Positions 49,252 through 57,771 of a stretch of 64,000 nucleotides of DNA are shown one piece after another (position 1 is the first letter of the stretch; each line of letters begins with the position of its first letter). Under the pieces are notes generated by a model that did not search any database, was not told the origin of the DNA, and was given only the letters and a program-made list of their open reading frames with translations. The DNA is from CAADGY01 sp900696665 (lineage in GTDB: Bacteria > Acidobacteriota > Terriglobia > Bryobacterales > Bryobacteraceae), in contig JAPSFM010000016.1 in assembly GCA_035063885.1 (NCBI GenBank), forward strand, positions 1 to 64,000, read 5' to 3'. A program made the position numbers and the translations under genes.

Positions 49252-50241
49252 CTACCGGCGCTTTAAGGTCGGGCGCTCATCCTCATCGGGCTTTTGCTTT
49301 TCTTCATCGTCGCCGATGGGGCCGCTGCCGGGAGTCCGGCGCAGCGTGGGACGGCTCTTGTCGTCCTTGTCATCGATCTTGCGCCGGTTCTGCAATGCCG
49401 CCAGCCGTGCTTTGACTTTCTCAAACTCCGAGGTGTTCACTACATACTCAGGCTTAGCCGTGAGAATCTCCGCGATGTTCTGCTGGGAGTTCTTGATCCG
49501 GTCCTCGGTCATGGGGTGCGTGGAAAACACCTTTGCCATGGTGCCGGGTCTCCGCTTTTCATCGGATTGAATTTTCTCGAAGAAATCCACGAAAGCCGTG
49601 GGATCGTAGCCGGCTTTGTAGAGGTATTGAAGGCCCAGCAGATCTGCTTCTTCTTCGAAGCCTCGCGAAAACTTCAAAAAGCCGATCGGAATCAGCACGC
49701 TGGCGCCCTGGCGGACACCGTATCCCGTCCAACCGCCCATGAAGATCAGCGGAATGGTGGCCAGATTCACCAATTGACCGCGGGTCGCCTGGCGGGTGCC
49801 ATGGCGTGCGGCCACATGGGCGATTTCATGAGCCATCACGCCGGCCAGCTCGGCTTCCGACTCCGCGCGCAGGATCAATCCCGAGTTGACGAAGAAAAAT
49901 CCGCCGGGAAGCGCAAACGCATTCACCTCCTCGCCATCAATCACCTTGATGGTGAAGGGTACCTTTGCGTCCGAGTTGCGGACCAGGTTCTGGCCGATGC
50001 GGTTTACGTATTCGGCGATGACGGGGTCGTCAACAATCTTCGCCTGCCGCTCGATTTCCTGCGCGAGCTGCTTGCCAAGCGCTATCTCTTTTTCGAGAGA
50101 ATAGAAGTTGACGCCTTTGCCAACATCGCGATTTCCGATTTCTTCCGGATCTTTCTTCTTGTCTTTGGCAAAGCCGGTGTTCGGAACCAGCAAGCTCAGG
50201 GCGAGCACCAAGCCAATGTGAAACGAAAAAGCGCGCTGCAT
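49252..50241 (-). CDS. Exported M48 family metalloprotease
   Basis: A 329-residue periplasmic gluzincin with signal peptide ending FAKDKKK after residue 25. The catalytic zinc site HEIAHVAARHG and the downstream EEEADLLGLQYL are intact, as is FALPGGFFFVNSGL. The family includes BepA/YfgC, which handles outer-membrane protein assembly and quality control. The last 50 residues are charged and disordered (KIDDKDDKSRPTLRR, EEKQKPDEDERP), with no TPR domain as in BepA. It is divergent from the class V enzyme across 97 bases. Confidence 0.94.
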   Translation of the reverse strand: MQRAFSFHIGLVLALSLLVPNTGFAKDKKKDPEEIGNRDVGKGVNFYSLEKEIALGKQLAQEIERQAKIVDDPVIAEYVNRIGQNLVRNSDAKVPFTIKVIDGEEVNAFALPGGFFFVNSGLILRAESEAELAGVMAHEIAHVAARHGTRQATRGQLVNLATIPLIFMGGWTGYGVRQGASVLIPIGFLKFSRGFEEEADLLGLQYLYKAGYDPTAFVDFFEKIQSDEKRRPGTMAKVFSTHPMTEDRIKNSQQNIAEILTAKPEYVVNTSEFEKVKARLAALQNRRKIDDKDDKSRPTLRRTPGSGPIGDDEEKQKPDEDERPTLKRR

Positions 50242-50338
50242 GGGAACTCCTTCCCTGGAACCTCTACCTGCTATTATAGGCCACCGTACAGGATCCGATC
50301 ACAGGCAGCCGTAATCTAGTTAACGTATTTGGGGAAAA

Positions 50339-51487
50339 ATGGGTTTCGAAACCAGCTCAAAAATCGAACAGCACGCAATCTGGAGCCGTTACCGGGCTGA
50401 ATTTCCCGTGACCGGGCACCTGATTTACCTCAACCACGCCGGAGTCGCGCCGCTTTGCCGCGCTGCGGCTGAGGCCATGCACGAACAGGCCGATGACGCG
50501 TTGCTTTACGGCTCTTATCACTACGACGAGTGGCTGGACGCTTACGAAGGCGTCCGGAGAGCCGCCGCACAACTCATTGGGGCGGAGCGTGGCGAGATTG
50601 CAATTGTAAAAAACACCTCGGAAGGCATCGCCACCGTGGCCACCGGTTTGGATTGGCGGGCGGGGGACAAAGTGGTGGCGTTCCAGGAGGAGTTTCCCGC
50701 AAACTACTTCCCCTGGAAGCGGTTGGAGAAACGTGGCGTGCGCGTGGAATGGCTTTCTGTGACCGATCCGCTGGAGCGGATTGATGAGGCCACGCGCGGT
50801 GCCCGGTTCCTGGCGATCAGCTTCGTCCAGTATCTCAGCGGCCGCCGGGCGGATCTCAAGGCCATTGGAGAGATCTGCCATCGCCAGGGGGCCATGTTCT
50901 TTGTGGATGCCATCCAGGGCTTGGGCGCCTTTCCGTTGGACGTAAACGCCTGGCACATAGATGCCTTAGCGGCGGACGGCCACAAATGGTTGCTCGGGCC
51001 CGAGGGTTGCGGGATTCTTTACATCCGCCGCGAGTTGCAGGACCGCGTCGATCCGGTGGAGTTCGGATGGACGAACGTTGCCCATTATGCCGACTACGCT
51101 TCCCGCGACATGTCGCTCCGGCCGGACGCGGGCCGCTATGAGTGTGGGACTCTGAACACCATCGGCTGCTTCGGGCTTCGGGCCTCAATGGAGTTCCTGC
51201 TCGAAGTAGGCGTCGAGCGGATCGCCCCGCATGTGCAGGAATTGGGGGACCGCATCGCCGAAGGCGCCAGGCGAAGGGGATGTGAAGTACTCGGAGAGCG
51301 GAGTCCCGCCACGGGAGCGGGAATCGTGAGCTTCCGCCATCGCGAAGTAGACGCACGGGCGATCGTCCACCGCCTGAAAGAGTGCGGGATCGTTGCGGCG
51401 CCACGCCAGGGCTGGGTGCGCACGTCACCGCATTTTTACATCAGCCCCGATGATGTGGATCGAATGCTGGAGGCGTTGCCCGGCTAA
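50339..51487 (+). CDS. Class V aminotransferase fold PLP enzyme (cysteine desulfurase-like)
   Basis: A 382-residue fold-type I PLP protein. The cofactor lysine is K216 in AADGHKWLLGPEGCG, with FFVDAIQGLGAFPLD holding the pyridine-binding Asp. The short N-terminal YLNHAGVAPLC and the C-terminal small domain are typical of the Csd/selenocysteine lyase and kynureninase branch. No conserved catalytic Cys of true desulfurases (the SSGSACSS loop) is evident, so an aminotransferase, epimerase or isopenicillin-N-epimerase-like role is more likely. The gene stands alone between the M48 protease and the BON protein. Confidence 0.88.
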   Translation: MGFETSSKIEQHAIWSRYRAEFPVTGHLIYLNHAGVAPLCRAAAEAMHEQADDALLYGSYHYDEWLDAYEGVRRAAAQLIGAERGEIAIVKNTSEGIATVATGLDWRAGDKVVAFQEEFPANYFPWKRLEKRGVRVEWLSVTDPLERIDEATRGARFLAISFVQYLSGRRADLKAIGEICHRQGAMFFVDAIQGLGAFPLDVNAWHIDALAADGHKWLLGPEGCGILYIRRELQDRVDPVEFGWTNVAHYADYASRDMSLRPDAGRYECGTLNTIGCFGLRASMEFLLEVGVERIAPHVQELGDRIAEGARRRGCEVLGERSPATGAGIVSFRHREVDARAIVHRLKECGIVAAPRQGWVRTSPHFYISPDDVDRMLEALPG

Positions 51488-51548
51488 GACAACGGCTTCC
51501 GGGAGAACCTTTCCCGCTTCCTGGCACTAGTTGTTGGAGGACCCGGCT

Positions 51549-51941
51549 TTGAAGCGAACCTTTTGTGCGATCGTGCTGATTCTTATCTGCTTCCTTCCTC
51601 TGGCAGCTCAGAGTAAAACAGCGAAGCATGTGCGGCAGGGCGGCGCGGCAGCAGTGGCTCCGGATGCACAGATCGAGGACTCCATCCGGCAGCGGTTCGC
51701 GAAATCCAGAATTTCCACCAACAACTTTACGGTGCGGGTGCAGGGCGGTGTGGCCACCATCGAAGGGCGCACGAATGTTGTCCAGCATAAAGGCACCGCC
51801 ACCCGTCTGGCCAAAGCGGCAGGCGCCCGCCGTGTCGTCAATAACATAAAGATCAGCGATGAGGCACGCGCCAGGGCTGCCGGGAATCTGGAGAAGAACC
51901 GGCGCCGGGTGCAAGTGCGGCGCAGCGAAGTCACCCGTTAG
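51549..51941 (+). CDS. Exported BON-domain protein
   Basis: About 130 residues. The signal peptide is MKRTFCAIVLILICFLPLAAQ. One BON domain follows: DAQIEDSIRQRFAKSRISTNNFTVRVQGGVATIEG with conserved glycines and VVNNIKISDEARARA at the end, then a basic tail. BON proteins bind phospholipid membranes or cell-wall glycans in the periplasm. I chose the TTG at 51549 because GGAGG lies eight bases upstream and it gives the best signal peptide; an in-frame TTG at 51531 would add six residues. Confidence 0.85.
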   Translation: MKRTFCAIVLILICFLPLAAQSKTAKHVRQGGAAAVAPDAQIEDSIRQRFAKSRISTNNFTVRVQGGVATIEGRTNVVQHKGTATRLAKAAGARRVVNNIKISDEARARAAGNLEKNRRRVQVRRSEVTR

Positions 51942-52022
51942 CACCACGAGCCATGTAGAGCGCCTCAGGCTTTGCGGACGTCGAGTTGAGAACGGGAGTT
52001 GGTGCCCTATACTGGCAGTGGA

Positions 52023-53687
52023 ATGAGACGGCTGGCGTTGATTGCCATCCTCGTTTCCCAAGCGGAGGCTGCTGAATGGGTGCGGATCGCGACAAGCGCG
52101 TTCGAAGTGTATACGGACGCGGGTGAGGAAACCGCGCGTGAGGCGCTCTCCCAGATCGAGAGGATCCATAGCGCGTTTGCACCTATGCGCAGCCGTGACC
52201 TGCCGTTGCCGGCTCGCATTATCGTGTTCTCGTCGCGTTCCGAGTTCGAGCGCACGCGCCCCTCTTCGACGGCGGAAGCATTCTTTCAAAGCGGTCCTGA
52301 GAGGGATTACATTGTGGCGCACCGGAGCGTATCGGGAAATTACCGGGTACTGCGCCATGAGTATGTGCATCTCGCCCTTAGCCATTCCTCGTCACGGCTC
52401 CCTTTGTGGTTTGAAGAGGGCACAGCGGAGTTCTATTCGACAATCGACATTTCCGGTACGCGTCTTCGCATCGGGGAACCGATTCCGGACCACATCCGCA
52501 AGCTCCAGTCCGCGGGGCTGCTCGAAGCAGCGGTTTTCGCGGCTGTGGATCGCGGTTCCCCGTGGTATTCAGACCGTGATAAAGCGGGACTGTTCTACGC
52601 ACAGTGCTGGGCGCTGGTGCACATGATGAATCTCGCGCCCGGCTACCGGGGCCGGATGCCGGTGTTTGCCGATAAACTCGCAGCAGGGGACCCGCCCGCC
52701 CAGGCCTTTCATGAGGCATTCGGAAAGAATCTGGCGGCCGCCCTGGCGGACGCAGCCTACTATCTGCGAAGGCCATTCCGCGTGGCGCACGTAGCATGGG
52801 AACCGTCTCAGCACGAGATTCAAGCGCAAGTGGAAAGAATCGGCCGAACGGAGGCGGCGCTGGTAATTGGAGAGCTGCTGATTTACTCCGGAAAGCCCGA
52901 GTTGGCGGAAGAAATATACGCGCGAGTGGAAAAGGATGGCACTGGCTCCCCCGAATCCGTTGCCGGCAGCGCCATGATCGCGTTGCGGCGCGGCAGCACG
53001 CGGGAAGCGATGCGGCAGTTCGAGCGCGCGATTGCGCTCGGCAGCCGGCAGGCTTCCGTTTTCTTCGAATATGCGATGCTGCTGCGTGATTCCAGAGCGG
53101 AAGCGGAACGGTACCGGCCCTTATTGGAACAGGCCATTGCCATCCAACCGTCTCTGGCCGAAGCGCAGTTTATTCTCGGCCTGGAATACTCGAGAGAGGG
53201 CAACGAAGAGAAGGCAGTGGAGCATTATCGCAAGGCGGCGGAAATACTGCCGCGGCAGGCAAACTTCTGGCATGCTCTTGCGCTGAGTTATCACAAGCTC
53301 GGGCAGCGGGAACTGGCATTGCGGTGTGCGCGCCGGACTTTACAGGCTGCGCGGAACCCGGCGGAAATGGAGATGGCGGAAGCCGCCATCAGACTCACCT
53401 CCAACCAACAGGTGGAGCCCGAGAGGCGGAGCGGTGTGGCGACGCCAGGTAGCTGGCAAAGCTCCACCGGCGATTCGGCCATAGTCGGGCAACTGGTGCG
53501 CGTCGATTGTGAAGAATCAGAAGCGCGTCTGCACTTGAAAACTTCCGCCGGCGACTTCATCCTGAGGGCGACACGGAACACCAGGGGCGACGTCCGCCAA
53601 CTCGAATGCGGGGTACAGAAACCGCTCAACGTAAGCGTGGGGTACGACGCCGCGACGAAAGAGATCCGCAGGATCGTGTTTCGATAA
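52023..53687 (+). CDS. Exported gluzincin-like (peptidase MA/DUF1570) protein with TPR repeats
   Basis: About 554 residues with signal peptide MRRLALIAILVSQAEA. The N-terminal part resembles DUF1570/peptidase-MA proteins: FEVYTDAGEETAREALSQIE, a zinc motif HEYVH (H112, E113, H116) and the downstream Glu in LPLWFEEGTAEFYS. It has several tetratricopeptide repeats after about residue 250 (IGELLIYSGKPELAEEIYAR, FILGLEYSREGNEEKAVEHY, WHALALSYHKLGQRELALRC), then a short beta-rich tail. It may be a periplasmic metallopeptidase acting in a TPR-held complex. No partner is adjacent. The ATG at 52023 begins the signal peptide; an earlier in-frame start adds only eight residues. Confidence 0.82.
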   Translation: MRRLALIAILVSQAEAAEWVRIATSAFEVYTDAGEETAREALSQIERIHSAFAPMRSRDLPLPARIIVFSSRSEFERTRPSSTAEAFFQSGPERDYIVAHRSVSGNYRVLRHEYVHLALSHSSSRLPLWFEEGTAEFYSTIDISGTRLRIGEPIPDHIRKLQSAGLLEAAVFAAVDRGSPWYSDRDKAGLFYAQCWALVHMMNLAPGYRGRMPVFADKLAAGDPPAQAFHEAFGKNLAAALADAAYYLRRPFRVAHVAWEPSQHEIQAQVERIGRTEAALVIGELLIYSGKPELAEEIYARVEKDGTGSPESVAGSAMIALRRGSTREAMRQFERAIALGSRQASVFFEYAMLLRDSRAEAERYRPLLEQAIAIQPSLAEAQFILGLEYSREGNEEKAVEHYRKAAEILPRQANFWHALALSYHKLGQRELALRCARRTLQAARNPAEMEMAEAAIRLTSNQQVEPERRSGVATPGSWQSSTGDSAIVGQLVRVDCEESEARLHLKTSAGDFILRATRNTRGDVRQLECGVQKPLNVSVGYDAATKEIRRIVFR

Positions 53688-53691
53688 GCGC

Positions 53692-54246
53692 TCAGCGCCG
53701 TTCGCGAAGCAGCCGCTCCGCTTTGAGAATGGCTACACAGCTCGCTCCGTGTGTGATGTCGCCGTGTATGACCATTTCGACCGCCTGGGAAAACGGAACG
53801 GCAACCGTGTGGATAACCTCTCCTTCATCCGGGTCTGGTTCCCCGAGGACGGCGCCGAGCGCGAGAAACATGTGATTGGGCGACCGGACCGCGCTGGTGA
53901 AAGGATCGAGCACACCGAGCGGAATCCATTCCCTGGCCGTCAATCCCGCCTCTTCTTTGATCTCCCGTTGCGCCGCTTCGAGCGCGGTCTCACCCTCGTC
54001 GATCGCTCCGCTGATGAGCTCCAGACACTCGCGCCCCACCGCGTACTTGTATTCCCGCGTGAGATACGCTGTGTGGTCGTCCGACAGAGCAAGAACGGTC
54101 GAGCCCTCCACCATTTCGAGGATGTCGAAATCGCGCTCGCTTCCCCCGGGTTGAATCACGTGGTCGCACCGCAGGCTGATTCGCGCTCCCCGGTATACCT
54201 CACGGCTCGACACGACTTCGTAAGGGCCGCGTTTTTCTATCGGCAT
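53692..54246 (-). CDS. NUDIX hydrolase (ADP-ribose pyrophosphatase-like)
   Basis: About 184 residues. The Nudix box is intact: Gly-x5-Glu-x7-Arg-Glu-x2-Glu-Glu-x-Gly in GAIDEGETALEAAQREIKEE, followed by AGL. The proline/serine-poor region after it (FTSAVRSPNHMFLALGAV) is like ADP-ribose pyrophosphatases of the NudF group. It probably hydrolyses ADP-ribose or sugar nucleotides in the cytoplasm. I chose the ATG at 54246 (GGAG seven bases upstream, family sequence starts there); earlier in-frame ATGs at 54291 and 54282 are possible. It is convergent with the gluzincin gene, five bases apart. Confidence 0.88.
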   Translation of the reverse strand: MPIEKRGPYEVVSSREVYRGARISLRCDHVIQPGGSERDFDILEMVEGSTVLALSDDHTAYLTREYKYAVGRECLELISGAIDEGETALEAAQREIKEEAGLTAREWIPLGVLDPFTSAVRSPNHMFLALGAVLGEPDPDEGEVIHTVAVPFSQAVEMVIHGDITHGASCVAILKAERLLRERR

Positions 54247-54416
54247 CGGAAGCTCCGGTCGTGGACCCTTCCCAATGGTCATACTATCCATTTACTGTGC
54301 CGCGCCGTACATCCAATTTCAATGTGGTTGCGCAGAACAATTGCATCTGCATATGTGATGACAATGTCTTTGGCGGACCGGCAGGAGGCGTGTTCTTGTT
54401 CCGGTTGGAGGCTGAC

Positions 54417-55385
54417 ATGAGAAATATTTCTAAGATTGCTATAGCCATGGCGGCAATTACTTGTACTACTCCCGCGGTATTTGGGCAACAGTCCGGAAGC
54501 GAAACTCAACGATTGCGAGTAGTTCCTCGTGTGTTGGGGAGAAAACCGGCTCCTCCATCGGCACTTGCTCCAAATGAGCGAGTTTCGTTCAACAAGGATG
54601 GTGACATCGTCATTGAGGGCGCCAGGCGCAGGGACAGCACGACCGCTACTCTTGTTATTGAGAGGAATGTCCACGTAGCGCCTCACGTCACTGCGACTGT
54701 TCGTCCTACGGGCAACGGATTTACCTATGAGTATCAGATAGGAAACGGTCCCGATGCGAAGCAGTGGATTCAGCTATTCTGGATCGATGCATTTGGTCCT
54801 GTGACAAGCACGCGGGTGCCGCAATATTGGTTCGTATACAACATAGATAAAACCAAGCCGCCAATCGAACGCATTTTTATCGGAAGGTCAGGCACTGATA
54901 CGGATCAAACGCTCAGGCTGAGTCCAGGCACATCGCAGAGCGGCTTTGTTGTCGAATCGCCCGCGCGTCCAGGCTTGGTGCGGATTTCCTTCCACGGACA
55001 CAAGCCTCTGTCCGGAGAGCCGGGATTTCGCCCCGAGGAAGCAGCAGCTTTCTCTCCAGAAGTTGAGATGTCCGACGCGTTGAGGCAGGAAATGAATAAC
55101 TTGTTATCACTTGATAAAAGCGCGGTGACCATATACGCTATCGGACCGAAGGCGGCTCAATCCATTCCGGCGGTGCAAGCCGTTCGCGCCGAATTGCTGG
55201 AGGCACTCAGAGTGCCGGCGTTCATGCCTGATCGCACTGACATAGACGCCCTTCTGATGCAGGATGACAATCTGGCACTGACCGCCGGACTACAGAAGCT
55301 TGCTGATAAGGGAGCTGCGGCACGCCCGGTTGGGCCAGATCTAGCATCAGAGTTGTACACGGTCCTATCGACGTACCTGCGCTAA
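54417..55385 (+). CDS. Low-GC secreted orphan protein
   Basis: About 322 residues with signal peptide starting MRNISKIAIAMAAITC and GGAGG six bases before the ATG. The mature protein has a beta-rich first half with aromatic residues (GNGFTYEYQIGNGPDAKQWI, PQYWFVYNIDKTKPP, SGFVVESPARPGLVRISFHG) and a helical second half (LRQEMNNLLSLDKSA, DIDALLMQDDNLALTAGLQK). I recognise no family. GC content is visibly lower than in neighbours on both sides, suggesting recent acquisition. A sandwich-like adhesion or binding domain is one reading of the first half, but function is unknown. Confidence 0.65.
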   Translation: MRNISKIAIAMAAITCTTPAVFGQQSGSETQRLRVVPRVLGRKPAPPSALAPNERVSFNKDGDIVIEGARRRDSTTATLVIERNVHVAPHVTATVRPTGNGFTYEYQIGNGPDAKQWIQLFWIDAFGPVTSTRVPQYWFVYNIDKTKPPIERIFIGRSGTDTDQTLRLSPGTSQSGFVVESPARPGLVRISFHGHKPLSGEPGFRPEEAAAFSPEVEMSDALRQEMNNLLSLDKSAVTIYAIGPKAAQSIPAVQAVRAELLEALRVPAFMPDRTDIDALLMQDDNLALTAGLQKLADKGAAARPVGPDLASELYTVLSTYLR

Positions 55386-55408
55386 TCCCAAATTCATGGA
55401 TATCGGCA

Positions 55409-56146
55409 TCAGAAGCTCCGCACGCCCATCTGCAGGATGTCGTCCACGCGCATGGTTTCCTTTACGACAAACGGTTCACCGTACTTCACGCCAATCAGGT
55501 TGCCATAGAAGCGTGCGACGGCGGCGAGCCGTTCCCGTATCTCCCTTTCTTTCGGAAATAGTTCCGAGCCCGCCTCCACCGTGCCATACTGCGACCCGTA
55601 GGCCAGCAGCGCGTCCATTCGCCTGTCGAATTGGCGTGTGATATCGACGACGAAGGAAGGGGTGACGTTCGCATACAACGACGAATAGATCACCTTGGAG
55701 GGCCGGTGCGGCTCGCTGTACTCGTCGAGCTTACGAAGACCCGCGAGAAAACAGGCCTCGTAAGCGATTTCACCGGCGCGGTAATGATCGGGGTGCCGCG
55801 CCTCCCAGTAAGGAAGAATCACCACGCGCGGGCGCAAGCGGCGGATGTCCACCGCCAGCGTCATCCGCACACTGATCGTATTCTCCAGCCGCGCGTCGGG
55901 GAAACGCCGGTTGCCGCGCCAGGAAAGCAGCATCCGTTCCCCCGCCTCCCCGGCTTCCAGCAGCCGGAGCTCGGGGCTGCCGCGCGTACCCATGTCACCG
56001 GCCGTCAGGTCCAGCACACCCGTGCGGTAGCCCATTTCGGCCATGCGAATCAGCGTGCCGCCGCAAGTCTGCTCCACGTCGTCCGGATGCGCGGCGATGG
56101 CGAGAACGTCTACGGAGGGCACTTCTGTGAGATCGGAAACAATCAT
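55409..56146 (-). CDS. PIG-L/LmbE deacetylase, BshB1-like
   Basis: About 245 residues of the zinc-dependent LmbE/PIG-L family, close to bacillithiol biosynthesis deacetylase BshB1. Zinc and catalytic residues are in IAAHPDDVEQTCGGTL and the second site is WEARHPDHYRAG. The family segments LLEAGEAGERMLL and FYGNLIGVKYGEPFV at the C-terminus are typical of BshB1. In bacillithiol makers it deacetylates GlcNAc-malate to GlcN-malate. No bshA or bshC is seen here, and Acidobacteria use is inferred. The ATG overlaps the rhomboid stop by one base (TAATG), so translation is coupled; the longer frame upstream lies in the rhomboid gene. Confidence 0.88.
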   Translation of the reverse strand: MIVSDLTEVPSVDVLAIAAHPDDVEQTCGGTLIRMAEMGYRTGVLDLTAGDMGTRGSPELRLLEAGEAGERMLLSWRGNRRFPDARLENTISVRMTLAVDIRRLRPRVVILPYWEARHPDHYRAGEIAYEACFLAGLRKLDEYSEPHRPSKVIYSSLYANVTPSFVVDITRQFDRRMDALLAYGSQYGTVEAGSELFPKEREIRERLAAVARFYGNLIGVKYGEPFVVKETMRVDDILQMGVRSF

Positions 56147-56814
56147 TACCAGTGAAGGTCGCGCCGCCGCCTGTAGCGTTCGCGCGTGCGCATGACGTTG
56201 ATCAGAACGATACCGGCGACGAAGCCGCCAACGTGTGCGAACCAGGCTACGCCACCCTGCGATAACTGCGAATAACCCACGCTCCACATACCGCTTGCCA
56301 GTTGAATGAGGAACCAGTACGCCAGAATCAGAACCGCCGGAATTTCCACCGTGGTGATAAATACGAAAACGACAACCAGCGTCAGAATCCGGGAATGCGG
56401 AAACTTGACCAGGTATGCGCCCATGACACCGGCAATCGCACCGCTCGCGCCCACTGTCGGGATCCGCGAATCCAGATTGGTCACCGCTTGCGTTCCCGCC
56501 GCCGCGAGTCCGCATAACAGGTAGAACAACAGGAATTTCCCATGTCCCAGCGTGTCCTCGACGTTATCGCCATAGATCCAGAGGAACCACATGTTACCGA
56601 TCAGGTGCAGCCAGCCTCCATGGAGAAACATCGACGTCAGCATGTCCGTGTATTCGAAGCGGGCCGGTATCATACCCCAGGTAGAGATGAACGCGTTGCG
56701 GCTATAGTCGTCGAGCGACACTTCGTATAGAAATACGAAAACGTTCATCACGATCACCAGAATGGTGACGAAGGGCGTGGAGTAACTCGGTTGAGTGTCC
56801 CGCAGTGGAATCAT
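56146..56814 (-). CDS. Rhomboid family intramembrane serine protease
   Basis: A 222-residue protein with six membrane helices. The catalytic Ser is in GASGAIAG and the catalytic His in AHVGGFVAG, with the oxyanion-region HGGWLHLIGNMWFLW also present. It cleaves substrates within the membrane, often near the N-terminal helix of single-pass proteins. It is directly adjacent to the PfkB gene (stop-start contact) and overlaps the BshB1-like gene. The physiological substrate is unknown. Confidence 0.94.
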   Translation of the reverse strand: MIPLRDTQPSYSTPFVTILVIVMNVFVFLYEVSLDDYSRNAFISTWGMIPARFEYTDMLTSMFLHGGWLHLIGNMWFLWIYGDNVEDTLGHGKFLLFYLLCGLAAAGTQAVTNLDSRIPTVGASGAIAGVMGAYLVKFPHSRILTLVVVFVFITTVEIPAVLILAYWFLIQLASGMWSVGYSQLSQGGVAWFAHVGGFVAGIVLINVMRTRERYRRRRDLHW

Positions 56815-57771
56815 CTAACGTGTCGAGATCACGGTACGAACTTCAAATTCGGCGTGAGAACGGCGTTCCGCGCGCGACATCAGAGCTGTGGCCTCCTCCA
56901 GTCTCCGTATGCCGCCTCGCGCACCAAGGGCGGTGCAGTTCAGGGCAGCCATGGCGTTGGAAAAATCGAGAATTTGCGCCATATCCATGCCCTTCAGCAC
57001 AGCATAGCAGAAGGCGCCGTGAAATACGTCTCCGGCGCCCGTGGTGTCGACGCAGTTCACGACGAATGCGGGCGAGTATACAAACCGGCCTTCCGATCGC
57101 GCCAGCGCACCCAGCGAACCGAGCGTCATCGCCGCCACCTTCATGCCGTATTCGTTCTGAATCATTTCAAGGGCGCGAAAGGGGTCCCGCTCGTTCGTCC
57201 ATTGCGTGGGGAATTCGGAACTGGTCACCAGGTAATCCACCAGCGGCAGCACGCGATCGAAACCGTGATAGATGGTATCCACATCCACGGTCACCGGGAT
57301 GGAAGCGGATCGTGCGATGGCCGCGGCGCGCTCCACCGCGGGAGTGTCGTGCCCGTCGATATGAAGGAGGCGCGCGCACACGATCTGTTCCGGTGTGATC
57401 TCTTCCGGCTTGAGACGAAGACACTCCTCACGCCGCCAGAGGACGGTTCGCTCGCCGGTGGTCCGGTCGATCAGAATGTAGGCGGTCTGATTCGGACAGT
57501 TCTTTCGGACCTGTACATGATCGATGTTGATGCCCGTTCCGGCGAGGCTTTCCAGTTGGATGCGCCCGCGTTCGTCGTCCCCCACAGTTCCGATGTATTT
57601 CACGCGCAGGCCAAGGCTGGCGCAAGTTACCATCGCGCTGGCAACCTGGCCGCCGGGGCTCAGGATCTCGTCTTCGAATGCCACCTTGCCGGCGTAGGCC
57701 GGGAACTTGGGCAATAGCAGCAGTGTGTCTGTGGCGTTCAGGCCAACTCCGACGACATCGAACTCAGCCAT
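56815..57771 (-). CDS. PfkB family carbohydrate/nucleoside kinase
   Basis: A 318-residue ribokinase-like enzyme. Two PfkB signatures are visible: an early Gly-rich stretch FEDEILSPGGQVASAMVTCASLG and the late catalytic DTTGAGDVFHGAF, where Asp acts as base. The family phosphorylates sugars, nucleosides or related alcohols with ATP; this one has no clear specificity residues for ribose or fructose-6-phosphate. It overlaps the alanyl-tRNA editing gene by eight bases and abuts the rhomboid gene, forming a tightly packed operon. Confidence 0.93.
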   Translation of the reverse strand: MAEFDVVGVGLNATDTLLLLPKFPAYAGKVAFEDEILSPGGQVASAMVTCASLGLRVKYIGTVGDDERGRIQLESLAGTGINIDHVQVRKNCPNQTAYILIDRTTGERTVLWRREECLRLKPEEITPEQIVCARLLHIDGHDTPAVERAAAIARSASIPVTVDVDTIYHGFDRVLPLVDYLVTSSEFPTQWTNERDPFRALEMIQNEYGMKVAAMTLGSLGALARSEGRFVYSPAFVVNCVDTTGAGDVFHGAFCYAVLKGMDMAQILDFSNAMAALNCTALGARGGIRRLEEATALMSRAERRSHAEFEVRTVISTR

